DNA from: Eonycteris spelaea
Taxonomy: Eukaryota; Chordata; Mammalia; Chiroptera; Pteropodidae
Assembly: GCA_003508835.1 (NCBI GenBank)
Contig: PUFA01000202.1
Location: 2,108,001 to 2,172,000, forward strand
Direction: 5' to 3'
Length of the DNA stretch: 64,000 nt
Shown here: positions 1 through 11,135 of the stretch, piece by piece
Position numbering within the stretch: the stretch's first letter is position 1
Layout: every line of letters starts with the position of its first letter
Position numbers and translations under genes: made by a program
Notes under the pieces: model-generated
The model's database searches: none
Seen by the model: only the letters and a program-made list of their open reading frames with translations
What the model was told of the DNA's origin: nothing

Positions 1-1662
1 CACACGGCACAGAGTCGTGAGGCGGGGCGAGGCGTGGGGCTGCCACCGGGCGCCTGGCCCCTTGGCTCCCTCTCTGCCTCTCCCTCCTGCGGGCCTGGAT
101 GAGCCGTGAGCCTCCTGTCTGTCGGGCACAGCGAGCAGAGCCAGGCCTGGAACTCACGCGTCCCCGGGGCAGGTCTTCTTAGCTCCCGTCAGCGCTGAAG
201 CAAGGCGGCGGGCCGAAGGGAGCCTTCTTCCACCTTCCTCCACCCTGGGCCGCAGCGACTTTCCCGAAACCCGAACCTGGCGTTCCCTCCTTCCGTGGGT
301 CCTCGCTGAACCACGTCTACGTGCAGTGTCTGGTGTCCGAAGTCCTTCAGTCACCCTACAGGCTCCCTCGCCAGCTGTCTCGTCACTACCCCTGCCTGCA
401 CCTGCTCTTCCACGTCCCCGCACCCGTCGCACCTGTCCCGCTGCCTCGCACTCACACCCCCCCTGCGCCCCTCCCTAACCTGCTCTCTGTGCCTCCTGCC
501 GAAGCCCCCGTATTCCCCAAGGCCTGGCTCTCATGTCACGCCTCTTGAGGGCCCCTTTAAGACCCCCCGGTCTGAGGCCGCCTCTCTCCTCTCGAGGCGC
601 TGCGTTTGGACATCGAGTGTACCTCGTCTGGCACTTATGTGTCTGCCCAGTGTGGGAGTTGTTTATGAATGTCTCTTTCTCTTGTTATTTGCGTGCTCTT
701 AGAAAGCACAAACAGCGTTAACAGAATAAATACTTGAATTTCGTATACCGACTAGCAGAGTTCGTAAAATTTGGGGGAAATAGTTCTATAAATATTTAAA
801 AACTATGCGCAGCCAGCCCTGAGTCTGGGACACTCTGAACTTCCAAGACCCGCCCACTTCCTAGCCCTTGTTCTGCGGTAGGTGAGGTCACCACTTGATA
901 AGAAGTGCCACCGAGCAGGCAGAGCCTCCGGCGCCCCTCCCCGGCCGGCTGGCGTCTGGGGGGAGGCATGGCGTCAGCGCCGAAGCACTAGGAGGCTGTC
1001 GTCCTTTGCTCCCACTCTGGATCTGTCTCCCACGGCTGACGTGCTGCTTAGTCTATGAAGACTTTGGGGGCGCACAGCACTCAGCCATGAGGAGGACGGT
1101 TATTTAAAAGCAGCCGCAGCCACCCGAGATAGTCAGTGAGCATGTCTGCTGAAGGGGGGACAAAACCCTGGAAGGTTAAGAATGACGGTCAGGCACCAGG
1201 CAGGCCGGTCTGCGGCCTGCAGTTCGGTCGTGGGGCTGAAGAGTGTCCGTTGAGACTTAACAGCCATGCTCCAGAGAAATGGACAGGAGGGTGAGGCTTC
1301 GAGACTGTCCCACAGGGGCCGACGTAACTCACAGTGCAAGTAACCCTCGTCCCCGAATGCCACAGGACGCAAGCAGCCTCTGACCCTGCCTGCTCTGACG
1401 TGGAGTGCTGCTGCCTCTGCCCGTGCAGCCCCGGCCCGGGCTCCTCTCTGCACGGGGCCACCGCGGTGGCTGGAGCTGTGAGTTCCCGTACCCTCTGCCA
1501 GCATCCATGGCAGAGAGGGACAGTCTCGAAGCTTCTAGTGCTTATAAGTGGGTGTCTAAGTGTCCCCAGCGACAAGGAGGAGAGGGGAGTTCGAATGGGC
1601 AGTTCAGAGATGAAAGTCCCGGGCTGGAACGGCCATTTGTGGGGAACGGAGTTTCCCTGAGC

Positions 1663-1686
1663 GTGATCCGTGATCCGTGATCCGTC
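1663..1686. repeat. Short tandem repeat, unit GTGATCC
   Basis: About three copies of a 7-base unit (gtgatcc) stand in a row. It is a plain microsatellite-like tandem with no visible role. Confidence 0.7.
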
Positions 1687-1730
1687 AGCCGGGAAGAGCC
1701 CACGCCTCCATTCGATGAGATGGAGCTGAT

Positions 1731-1900
1731 CAGAACCAAAAGGCTTATTCAAAGGCAGCTAATCCAACTCCCCACGTTTCACAGAGGAGGAGTCAAATGA
1801 CTTGCCTGTGGTTCCACAAATGAGGGGCACAACCAAGCTATGGACCCAGATGTCCCACAGGGCCAGGTGCTCCACCAGAGTTCGGCGTCTCCGTCAGTTT
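1731..1900 (-). repeat. MIR-like SINE relic, antisense
   Basis: The stretch with tttcacagaggaggagtcaa followed by a diverged small-subfield gacttgcctgtggttccaca resembles the reverse complement of the MIR body, whose usual antisense text is an 'acagatgaggaaactgag' followed by a 'gacttgcccaaggtcac' block. It is strongly diverged and its edges are approximate. Confidence 0.4.
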
Positions 1901-3585
1901 CCTGGGAACGACGGCCCCACGCCCAGGCTGTCGGAGGTTTACAAAAGGACTTGCTTAAGAAATCTTTACACACTGCAACACGCCCTGTAAATGGGAGCTG
2001 CTTTTATTCCTTCCCCCCCCCCCAATCGCCTCTCATGCCTCTTCAAACTTTTGGTACCAGGCAGTGAAGCAAGAGCCAGGACGGGTGGTGAGAGGGCACC
2101 CCCGGGCAGCCCCCCGATCCCGCTGGCCCACCAGCCTAGGAAGCTCGCGGAGACGCGTCCCTTCCTTTCGCCCTCAAAGCTGACCTTTCTCTCCGGACGG
2201 GCAGCCGGAAACACGCCCGCTCTTCTCACCCGCGCGACAGGGGCCCAGGGGTCTCGAGTTCAGCGGAGACCTGTGCTCACGGGAACAACGCGAGCAACGC
2301 CCCCCAGGCCCCTGCCGGGGTGACGCTGGTGTCTGCCCGTGGGAGGCTCAGGAAAGCAGGGAGTCGTCCGGCAGCAGGCGGCTTCCCTTGCGAATCAGCC
2401 GGCTTGGGCCGTTCTGCATATTCCACCCCTCCCACCTGCAAATATTCTTGCAATAACTTACACATTCTTTTGCCCGCCATCGATGCGTCACTGGGTGTTT
2501 TTTTTTTCAATCACTCTGTGCCACTGTTAGAAGTGCCCCAGCTGCTGCCGCCGTTGACTCGTGGGTTCTGTGAAAGTCTGGGTAGGTACGGAAGGCTGAG
2601 CTCTGACAGGTCGCTTTTCCTGTGGCCCAGCCGATCCCATTTCTCGGCACGGCCTGTTCCCGCAACCACAGGTCCTGCTAACCCCGCCGACAGGTGAGCT
2701 CGCGCGGCCGGCGCGTGACTTGGAAGAGCTCACGTGACCCTCGCGGCCAGCACGTGGGGGGAGTGGGGACCAGCAACGTCCATCTGTGCCAGCGGATTGG
2801 GTCTGTGGGAGTCACAGAGTGGCTACGGAGAAGGACGCACTCCCACGGCACGGCTTACGGAAAGGGCTCGGGAAGACGATCCCCCTCCACGGCTCCGAGC
2901 TCTTGTTGCAGGCGGGAAGGGAGGGCACCGTGGTCTGAGTCTTGTGGTCCACGGAGGACCCTGCACGCTGTGTGGTCACCGAGTTCCAGGGACAGGGGCG
3001 TCACTTCTGCAGGCTGGCCCGAGGGACCCCAGAGGGCTGGGCTGGGCCCCTCTCCGAGGCCGCGTCACTCTGGACCAGAAGTTACGGGAGTGTCCTAAGG
3101 AGCGCCAGCGGCCCAGGTCACCCCTGTGTTTCTGCGCAGGGGTGCCCGCCCGTCTCTAGGCACAGCCGTGTGTGCTTTTGTGGGCACGATGCCCAAGCTA
3201 CCCTGGGCATCACGGCACAGGTGGCAAACCTTCCTCACCCTGTCTGTCACCCTCTCCTCCTCGGGCCTCCCACGTCTCCTGCGCCTCCTCCAAGAGGTCA
3301 CCACGTGGGATCTTTGGTGGGCGTGCTCAGCGAGGAGGTGACAGTCAGGGTAGGGAAGTAGGTGGGGGCCACTGCAGTCTCCTTGTCACCCACAGGCACA
3401 GCTGAGACGGGGCCCTGTCCGGTCACACTCGAACACCAGCTGCCACGGCAACCACACCCGCAGCTCAGTTTCCGGGAGTCCAAGTGGCCGTCCCCGGCGC
3501 CCCCTGGCGTGCTGAGAGCACTGACAACGCTGGTCTGCAAAGCGAGAGTCAGAGCTGTCAAATGATGCCGCCTCCCCCGCGCTGC

Positions 3586-3605
3586 GTCTGTCTGTCTGTC
3601 TGTCT
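3586..3605. repeat. (TCTG)n microsatellite
   Basis: About five uninterrupted copies of the tetranucleotide TCTG are seen. Confidence 0.85.
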
Positions 3606-3971
3606 CGTATCCAGAGGGTGTTTACGCTGTTTGCTCCCGGCCGCGGAAAGGTACCAAGCTCAGGAAATGATAACACTGTGCTTGATGGTCCTTTAGATCC
3701 ACTCTGGGAGGCTCTCAGCACACCCGTGCGGCCGACCCGCAGGTGAGCTCCCGTGGCCGTGGGCTCAAGTCACACAGAGCGTGGGTGATCGCGTGGCTTC
3801 TGCTGAGCTTTGAGGCTCGTTAACTATTCATCCACGAACACTCATCCCCTCTCCTTCGACAGAGGACAGCATGACAAGACTCTGGGGAGACATCTGGAAA
3901 GAAGGATAGTGCCACTCGGCGAACAGACACCTTCCGCTTCCAGGTGAAATGGCACACTCCTCCCATTCCCG

Positions 3972-3993
3972 CCCCCCCCCCCCCCCCCCCCCC
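3972..3993. repeat. Poly-C run of about 22 bases
   Basis: An unbroken C homopolymer follows gcc at 3969-3971. The true length of such a run is hard to sequence, so its length here should not be trusted. Confidence 0.9.
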
Positions 3994-6089
3994 GGGCCCC
4001 TCACCGTGGGTGGGACCTAGAGGCAGGGCTGGGAGGGTCTAAGGCAACTTCATCTCTAACCTTGGCAGTGATCCTCCAGGCCGAAAAGGGACAAAAAGCA
4101 GTGAGCCCACAGCTCTGACTTCCTGTGATCTGGGGAGTTCCTCACACTTCAGGGGATGTGGAGACCCCCCCACACACACACACCAACTTCACAGCTGGGT
4201 CTCCCCAATGAGGATGAGGCAGGCACCGGGGAGCCCACGTTCCCTCCTTCTCAGGGATACCTTCCACGATGCTGCTTTACTTACGTCCTGATTCATCAGT
4301 AAAACGAGGTCAAAGTAGCTGCAGCTCGGTGCGGGCCGCCCGTCCTCCAACCTACGCCAGCTCTGGGTACCAAACGGCATGCGAAGCGCATTGAAAGGAC
4401 GTACGTGAAAAACGCAGGAGCCGGGGAGAGGAGCGGAAAGGGGATGAAAGGGGACAAAATAGAATAACGGTTTAAAAGGTCCGAGCATAAACCCATAGCG
4501 ATGGAGGAGCCACGGGCTGACGAGCATGACCAACACGAGTCTCTACACCTGAGGCCCGACGGCAAACGAGTAAATGAAGGAGTAAAGAAAGTGGCGTGTT
4601 TCGGATTAAATTCCCCGAGGGTACGCCGCATCGAGGGCAGCATTCGTCCACGAAACAGTCACCTCCGACCACGAGCGCTCACGGCTTTGTCCAGGTGGTT
4701 CTCTATGCCTGGAAGCCCCCTTACCTCACGACCCAGCCTCCATAAGCCACGCCAGGCAGAATGGGCCATTCCCTCCCCTGCATGCTCCTCGTTGGCACTT
4801 CCACTCAGGGATGTGTGCTTCCCGACGTGACTTCTCTGGCTTCGGAATCCCTTGAAGACCAAGGATCGGACTTCCTCGCCATGATGTTCCCACACGGCCC
4901 TGTCACGTGGTAGACGGGCGGTAGATGCTGGCTGAATAGACTTCCCGAAGCGTTTCTCGTCTGCGTTCAGCGTCTCTTTTTCCCACCTCTACTGAGGATG
5001 CTGGCGGTGCGCTGGAGGCCGCCCCAGCCCCAGGCGCAGAAGCCGGACGTCCTAACTCCTCTGCCTCGTCTACTTTCTGGGCAGCAGAGAGCGGTCCCTG
5101 GCTTCCCCAATCTTTTCTGTCATTCTCTCCCTTCTGCTCATCGCTCTTCTGTGTTTCCCCAGAAACGAGAACAGGAACAAAACCCCTGTAACGCACACTA
5201 TGCGAAAAGGTGTACCTGCTAAAAACGCGTTTGGAGGAATGTGAGCAAGCTACACCTTGGTACGTCTGTAACTCTCCCAGCACCGCCTGGCACCGCTCCT
5301 GGCTCAAAGAACAGTCGATCCGATTAATACACGATTTCGTCAATGCCGTAAAGTTCCAGGGAACTTAAGGTCCTGAAGATAGTAAAAATGATTCATTACG
5401 GGGACTATCATTTCTGCAGGGTGCATGAACGGGGTTGGGGAGATTTAAGTGCCTGACGACGCTGCCCCTGCCCTCGTTATCCCCCCCAACCTCCTGGGGG
5501 ACCTGGCATGTGTCGTTTGGGTTAGTGAACTTGTTTCCTAAACTTAGCGCAGGTAGAGTTAATTCAGCCTCTGTGAACGTAACACGAGTTTTGAAGGGCG
5601 GTGTCGCAGCGGACGAAGGTTGATGGTGCTGTGTACGGAGCCGCGGTCGGCCCTCACGTGCCTCTTTCACTGGACTTCCGGCTTCCGGGCATTTCAACTC
5701 ACCGACAATCTAAGGATGTCATAAATTTGGAGCACTTTTGCGGCAAAAGGGACTTTAGAGACCATCTAGTCAAGCTGTTCCAGACCAGAGCCCTTAGAGG
5801 CTCTGTAATACATTAAAGAAACAATGGGAGAGCCAGGGCTATTTTTGATATTTCAGAAAGTCCAGTGGAAATTACGCCCTCACCAGGAATAATGTGACGA
5901 AAGACAAAAAAATAAAAAATGAAATAAAATCTGGTTTATTTATGTTCGCTTTTAGTTAAGCTTTTGTCAACTCTATGTTCTACAGCTCCCACCTGCTGAT
6001 TAAATCTGATTAATCATGAATGGAAAAATACTTCTTTAAAACGTAGGTTTTGGGGGGGAGCAGGGAGATCAGATCTTTCGAAACACGAA

Positions 6090-6352
6090 GTCCACGCGGA
6101 GAGAACAATGAGAGTGTGAACACGGCACCTTAGAAACGACCTGTCCAGCCCCAGCGGAGCCTGCAGGTGACTGCCACCCTCTGGGGTGACATGTGGCTGC
6201 AGCCTCTGAGGAGACCCCAAGGCCGAACCACCAGGACCTGCCTGACCCCTGACCCACAGACACCGCACCAGGGAATCCATGTCTCTCGCTGTTTTAAGCT
6301 ACACAGTCTGAGGGTAATCCGTTCCACAGAGATAGTTAACTGACACATGAGT
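6090..6352 (+). mobile_element. Possible MLT1-like ERVL-MaLR LTR relic
   Basis: The right part contains a block close to the tail of MaLR LTRs: tgttttaagctacacagtct followed by a 'tccgttccacagagatag' and 'ttaactgacaca' ending. The middle is diverged and the left edge is a guess. Only an LTR-like piece is seen, with no retroviral coding sequence. This is a family-level guess from memory of the consensus. Confidence 0.35.
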
Positions 6353-6435
6353 GAACCAGGAGTGCCCGCAAGGCGGGGTGGGGGCAGGAACTTTAAACAG
6401 GACGTCCACGGAGGCCTCGGGAAAAGGTGACACTA

Positions 6436-6595
6436 GGCTACAGCCATGCGACCCTGAGCAGGCCCGATCTTGTGGGATCTCGGAAGCTAAGCATCGTGGG
6501 CCTGGCTAGGGCTTGGATGGGAGACCACCCTGGAAGACCAGGTGCCGTAGGCACTAAATAAATAAAGAAAGAAATGGGAAAAAAAGAAAAAAAAG
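6436..6595 (+). mobile_element. 5S rRNA-derived SINE (fruit-bat MEG type)
   Basis: The head is a diverged 5S rRNA: it opens with gctacagccatgcgaccctg, keeps the internal promoter A-box (gaagctaagca) and the C-box (cttggatgggagaccac), and ends with gtgccgtaggc. An A-rich tail with taaataaata and poly-A-like tracts follows to about 6595. A working 5S gene would end in a T run, so the tail and divergence mark it as a retroposed copy. Such SINEs are known from megabats and springhare, and this copy is a main clue to the host. Confidence 0.85.
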
Positions 6596-7035
6596 ATGAG
6601 GCTTGAGTGGAGGTTTTACAGGGTGTGCTGGTGTCTGGGGAAAGGGCGGGCCAGGCAGAGGACACAGCCTGAGGGGACAGTGTGCTCTGGCAGCAGGGAG
6701 AGGTTAGAGATAAGGCAGGGGAGGTGATGAGGAAGGAGCCGGGGCCAATCATGAAACACGTGGGCTCCGCCCCACAGAAGCCGCTGCCGTCCTTTGTCAA
6801 AGTCCGTTTCTGGGAACTACGCCTGGCTGGAGCAGGCGGGCGGGTCGAGGGGATGGTGGGAGAAGGGCTTTGCTTTGCAGCTCTTCCAAGGAGTTTCGCT
6901 GGACACGCGGAGAGAGAGACGCGATGTAGCGGCCTCAGAAAGTGAAGCCAAGGAAGACGCATTGGTTCCACGCGGGGAGTAAAGGCGAGTGGGCGGATGA
7001 GAACGAGCGGTGACAGCAGACGCGGGGGAGGGAGG

Positions 7036-7096
7036 CAGGGGGAGCGGCTCGGGGCGGGGGGAGCGGCTCGGGGCGGGGGGCGGGGGGGGGGCGGGA
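7036..7096. repeat. G-rich tandem repeat
   Basis: A unit of about 20 bases (gggagcggctcggggcgggg) is present twice head to tail, followed by further G runs of up to ten. On the + strand there are well over four G tracts in about 60 bases, so a G-quadruplex is possible. Confidence 0.8.
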
Positions 7097-9689
7097 AGAG
7101 TTATACTTGAGAGGCGGCAGAGGGCCCACCCACACTGGAGTCTGAGAGGCAGCGTCTGTGACGCTGATACGGGCACCAGGGTGGATGTGGGGGACGGGGG
7201 GAAGCTGTGGCCGCTCTTGCCTGGAGGAAGGCAAAGGTATTCTTGGAGAGCCACTGATAAAGGTTGTGCGTAAAATGAACTCGTGTATAAGAAAGAAGGG
7301 GGCTGGAGATCCCTGCAGAAGCAGACACATCTCCACATAGCCTCTTATTGGGGAGGGGGGGGTGGATGACAGCATAGAACAAGAGAAGTGTGAATTCGAC
7401 AAGAACACAGGTAACTCTTGCAGCCGGCCCTAAGGGTTGTTACTAGTTCGATACCCAGTCTACTTTATATCCTTGATGGGTTGTGTGTGCGTTCACGTGT
7501 GTTAGCCCTATTAGCCGAATGTATTAAGTTCTAATTCTAGAATGAGAATTTAGTAAATCTTATTTATTTGATCTTCATAAAATCCCAAGGTACAAAGAGT
7601 TTTTAAAGTCCTTACATAGAGAGCAATCCGGATTGGACAGCCCGCACCTGACTTTTGAAGTCAACGTGCAGGTAGGTGTCCTGAGTGCTCCGAACGAGCC
7701 AAGGCAGAGCGCCCCCTGGAGTCCTACCAGGAGCGTGCACCATACCCTGTACCATCACACAGTGGTACATGCAAAATCAACCTTCCGCTAACCCAAACGG
7801 CACCCTTGGATTGAGTTCGTACACTTGTCTGTACCTTTCCTCCAGGTAGAATATTTCAGTTTGGTGCATTAAAAGGTATCCCTCTTATTGGCTGCACTTA
7901 TTAAAACGGGGACCAGTCACTACGGCCACCTTCAGACAGAACAGGCCAGCCACCCTGGTGGCTTGAAACTACTTTGATGCACTCAAGCTCCTGAACAGGC
8001 AGGCGACTCAGTCCCTTCATCCTGGACCCTCCTACACACCCTCCGCTCCACAATGGAGGGGAGGATAATCCTTTTTTATAAGACCCCTTTATGATAGGTT
8101 AAACGGCCCACTGAGTTTCCCCAAAATGCCAGGGGTTATTTCCTAGGCCCCTTAGGTGGTCCTGGGGGAGGCTGGTACAGAAATGGGGGAGGGTGTGTTT
8201 GGTTCACGTTTAAAAATTGTTCTACAATAGATTTTTTAAAAAATTTGATTCCTTCTGTATGTGGCTTTCATTTAAACACAAAGCTTCTCTTTATTTAAGA
8301 AAAAAAATCTTATTGAGCTAACAATTGTGCAAAGCCCTTGAATTAAATTGCAAGAGAATTGAGAAAATACGGCTATCAAGATTTTCGAGTTACGTATTGA
8401 AGTTGAGTGAGGAGGAAAAAAAAGACTGTTCCAGTTTCCTCCTACCTCTTACCCCCAAACACTCTCTTCTCTATGTCTGTCTCTCTCTGTGTCTCTGTCC
8501 CCCTTCCTCTCTCTCCCTCCCTCTCTTGCATTCTGTCTCACTCCCTCCATCATACTTAGGCAGGGGATATAGTCTTGGAGAGGAATATGAGGGCACCTTG
8601 GGAACACGGTCCTGCCGTGGCCAGCTGTAGCCTGGTCTCCCGGTCTTAGCGTGCAAAAACCCTTGAGCAAAGAAACCCCATCCACGCCTTTCATGCACAC
8701 ACGATTTTCAGAATAGCGCAGCTCAATGCACACATCAAAGAAAATGCCCGAACACTGCGGGTAACGAACGGATCCCGCTCCGGGCGAGGGTGCCACATCG
8801 CACCCTGCAGCTTCCTTAGCGTGTCGCCTGAAGCAGGCTTCCCCGAGGATGATGGGTGATGCTCACGTGGCCAGAGGGATGACGGAGGGGTTGTCCTGAG
8901 AACAAGGAAAGGGAACTCTCAAACACATGCCAGCTTCCGCACCCACCTACGAGCGCGGGGGCCGCCCCAGCCGGCCGTCTTCCAGCTCCAGCAGCGGTAA
9001 GAACCTCTCCTCACTATGTGTCGGCCTGCTAACCCTTTACGGCTCCTCCACAAGGTCTATTCCTCAATCCTGGTGTCTACATTTTCCAAGGTGGTGAAAC
9101 ATCTTACCCATGAAATGGGAATGCATGAAAATGTCCCAACCTACCGGTAAACTGAATAATTGTTGTCCTAAGCGATGCAGCGGGGCTTGTGATACGCTGT
9201 CATTTACGCTTTTTCCATGTAAACCTGGCTATTTTATGTCAAGGCTGTGTCTCCATATATACAGTCACTTGAACATGAACTAGGTAATTGTTTTTTTTTA
9301 ACCTTCATAGCAGTTAGTGGCTGAGTAATGGGTCGACCCCTGAGTGCGTGAGTCACTCCAGTTATCTGAAAGACTAAAATAACTATGTGGGTTTAGTTGA
9401 CACGAGGCAGCCCTCTAAAAGCTGGACACCCCTGGGGTGCTGATAAAACGGGCCCTCGGAAGCCGAAGGCCAGACCCCACATTCTCCATGAGCGCCCCAA
9501 AGTGCAGCCACAGCCTGACGTCTCAGCTTCTATCTGCCTTCGATGTCCCTTCAACAACAGCAGCACGCAGGTGCCAATGAGGGACACTTTCCACAAGATG
9601 ACCGCACAGACTGCCACCTGCGGAGCACCCTGAGATTCCGTTTCAGCTCTTGACCACTTACTGCCGTTGCTGTCGTTGGCTACTATTTA

Positions 9690-9900
9690 CCGAGTGGCTA
9701 CTAAGCGTCCATCTCCGTGATCAGCTATTTTTGCATGTCGTCTGTCATCTTTAGGAAAATCCTGTGAGGTAAGCATTCTCTCCCTGTTTTACGGATGATC
9801 ACGAGCAAGTTCAGGAAGTTTATACACCTTGTCTGAGGCCACGTAGCAGTGGCAAAACCGAGATCGAAACGCACATCTGTGTGGCTCCACAGCTGTCTCT
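9690..9900 (-). repeat. MIR-like SINE relic, antisense
   Basis: The order tcctgtgaggtaagcattct, then 'ccctgttttacggatga', then 'gaggccacgtagcagtggca' follows the antisense MIR pattern of a last-exon-like 'tacagatgaggaaactgag' and a 'ggtcacacagctagtaagtgg' block. It is diverged and its edges are approximate. Confidence 0.5.
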
Positions 9901-10039
9901 TTCCCTTATTCCTGTTCCGGTGTTCCCTGCCGGGTTGTCAGAGAACAAATGTCCGTAGCCGCCTGTATAAGTCAGACTGCAATAAAAAGAGGTACCATAG
10001 CACACAGTAATTCGAAGAGGGGAAATTTAACATAAAAAG

Positions 10040-11010
10040 AAAGAAAAAGAAACTCTAATCGGGGATTGGAATACTGAGGAATTGTCTGGTAAAAAGTAAA
10101 GAATTCTTACAACTCAGTGATAGGAAAGAAACAACTCAGCTTTTTTTTTTTTTTAATGGGTAAAGGATTTGATTAGATATTTCATCAAAGAAGATACATG
10201 AATGGCTAATAAGTGCATGAAAAGACGCTCAACATCATTAGTCATTAGGAAGTGTAAGGTAAAACCACAGTGAGATATCACTTCACACCTGCTGGAACGT
10301 TTACAATAAAAAGACAAACACCATCAAGTGTTGGCAAGGATGTGGAATAAGCAACCTCCCGGATTGCTGGGAGGAATGTGAAATGGCTCAGCGCCCTTGG
10401 AAAACGGTGAGGCAGTTTCTTAAAAGCAAAACAAAACCATTTAACCCAGTAATTCCTCTCTTAGGTATTTACGAAAGAAAAATGAAAACATACACCCACA
10501 AAAGATGTGAATATGAGTGTACGGATGTTCAGAACAGCGTTACTCATAGCAGGCTGGAACTTAAAACAACCCGAAGGTCCCTCACCTGGTGAACAAATAA
10601 ATACATGGCATCTATCCGTACAGTAGACAATTCTTCAGTCATCAAAAAGGGATGGAGTGCCGAAACAGGCTCAACGTGGATGAACTTTGAAAACATTACA
10701 CTAAGTGAGAGAAGCAAGAAACACAAGACCACATATTATTTGATCCCGTTTACAGATGTCCAGAATAGACAAATTGGTAAAGACAGGAAGCAGATTGGTG
10801 GTTGCCAGGGTGGCGGCTGGGGGTGAGAAAGGGGACTGGCTGAAAGTGGGCACGAGGGTTTTTACCGGGCGGTAAAAACATCGATACAGCAGATCGTCAT
10901 GAGGGCTGTACAGCTCTGTAAATCTGCTGGAACTTACCAAGGGTCCACTTAAAATGGAACGTAACTTTTTAAAAAGACGTAAAGATAACTCTAAAGACGA
11001 TAAGAAGAAC
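10040..11010 (+). mobile_element. Old L1 LINE 3' fragment
   Basis: The sequence follows the familiar L1 3' region in order: a block about deleting 'caacatcattagtcattagg', 'gatatcacttcacacctgct', 'gttggcaaggatgtggaata', 'ttaacccagtaattcctctc', a 'gcgttactcatagcaggctg' block and 'ggtgagaaaggggactggct'. It is non-coding now: the frames are broken and a T run (about 10141-10155) interrupts it. It is the tail of an ancient, 5'-truncated element in the sense direction. Confidence 0.8.
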
Positions 11011-11092
11011 AACTATTGGGAGCGGCCACTCCCTCCAGGGCTCAGAGAGAGCACCCTAAAATGAGCACTGTCCACACCACCGACTCCGTACC

Positions 11093-11093
<1 letters not shown>

Positions 11094-11133
<40 letters not shown>
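11094..11133. repeat. (CA)n microsatellite
   Basis: About 20 uninterrupted CA dinucleotides are seen. This is an ordinary and probably polymorphic dinucleotide repeat. Confidence 0.95.

Positions 11134-11134
<1 letters not shown>

Positions 11135-11135
<1 letters not shown>

Larger units (their letters stand above)
1..6089. other. Intergenic region, no gene supported
   Basis: This GC-rich stretch should lie on the ACP6-GJA5 side of the locus if human gene order holds. The open frames in it are short, overlap on both strands and resemble no family I know. It contains a MIR-like relic near 1731-1900, a short GTGATCC tandem near 1663-1686, a TCTG repeat near 3586-3605 and a run of about 22 C at 3972-3993. 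I see no exon with convincing splice sites. Confidence 0.6.
6600..10030. other. Intergenic region, no gene supported
   Basis: It contains a G-rich tandem at 7036-7096, a pyrimidine-rich tract near 8470-8530 and a MIR-like relic near 9690-9900. A tRNA-like fragment near 7415-7460 (cagccggccctaagggttg, then agttcgatacc) may be a SINE remnant. No coding sequence is supported. Confidence 0.55.

Noticed and set aside
6436..6595. Functional 5S rRNA gene
   Set aside because: The 5S text is diverged and followed by an A-rich tail, not the T run that ends 5S genes, so it is a SINE head.
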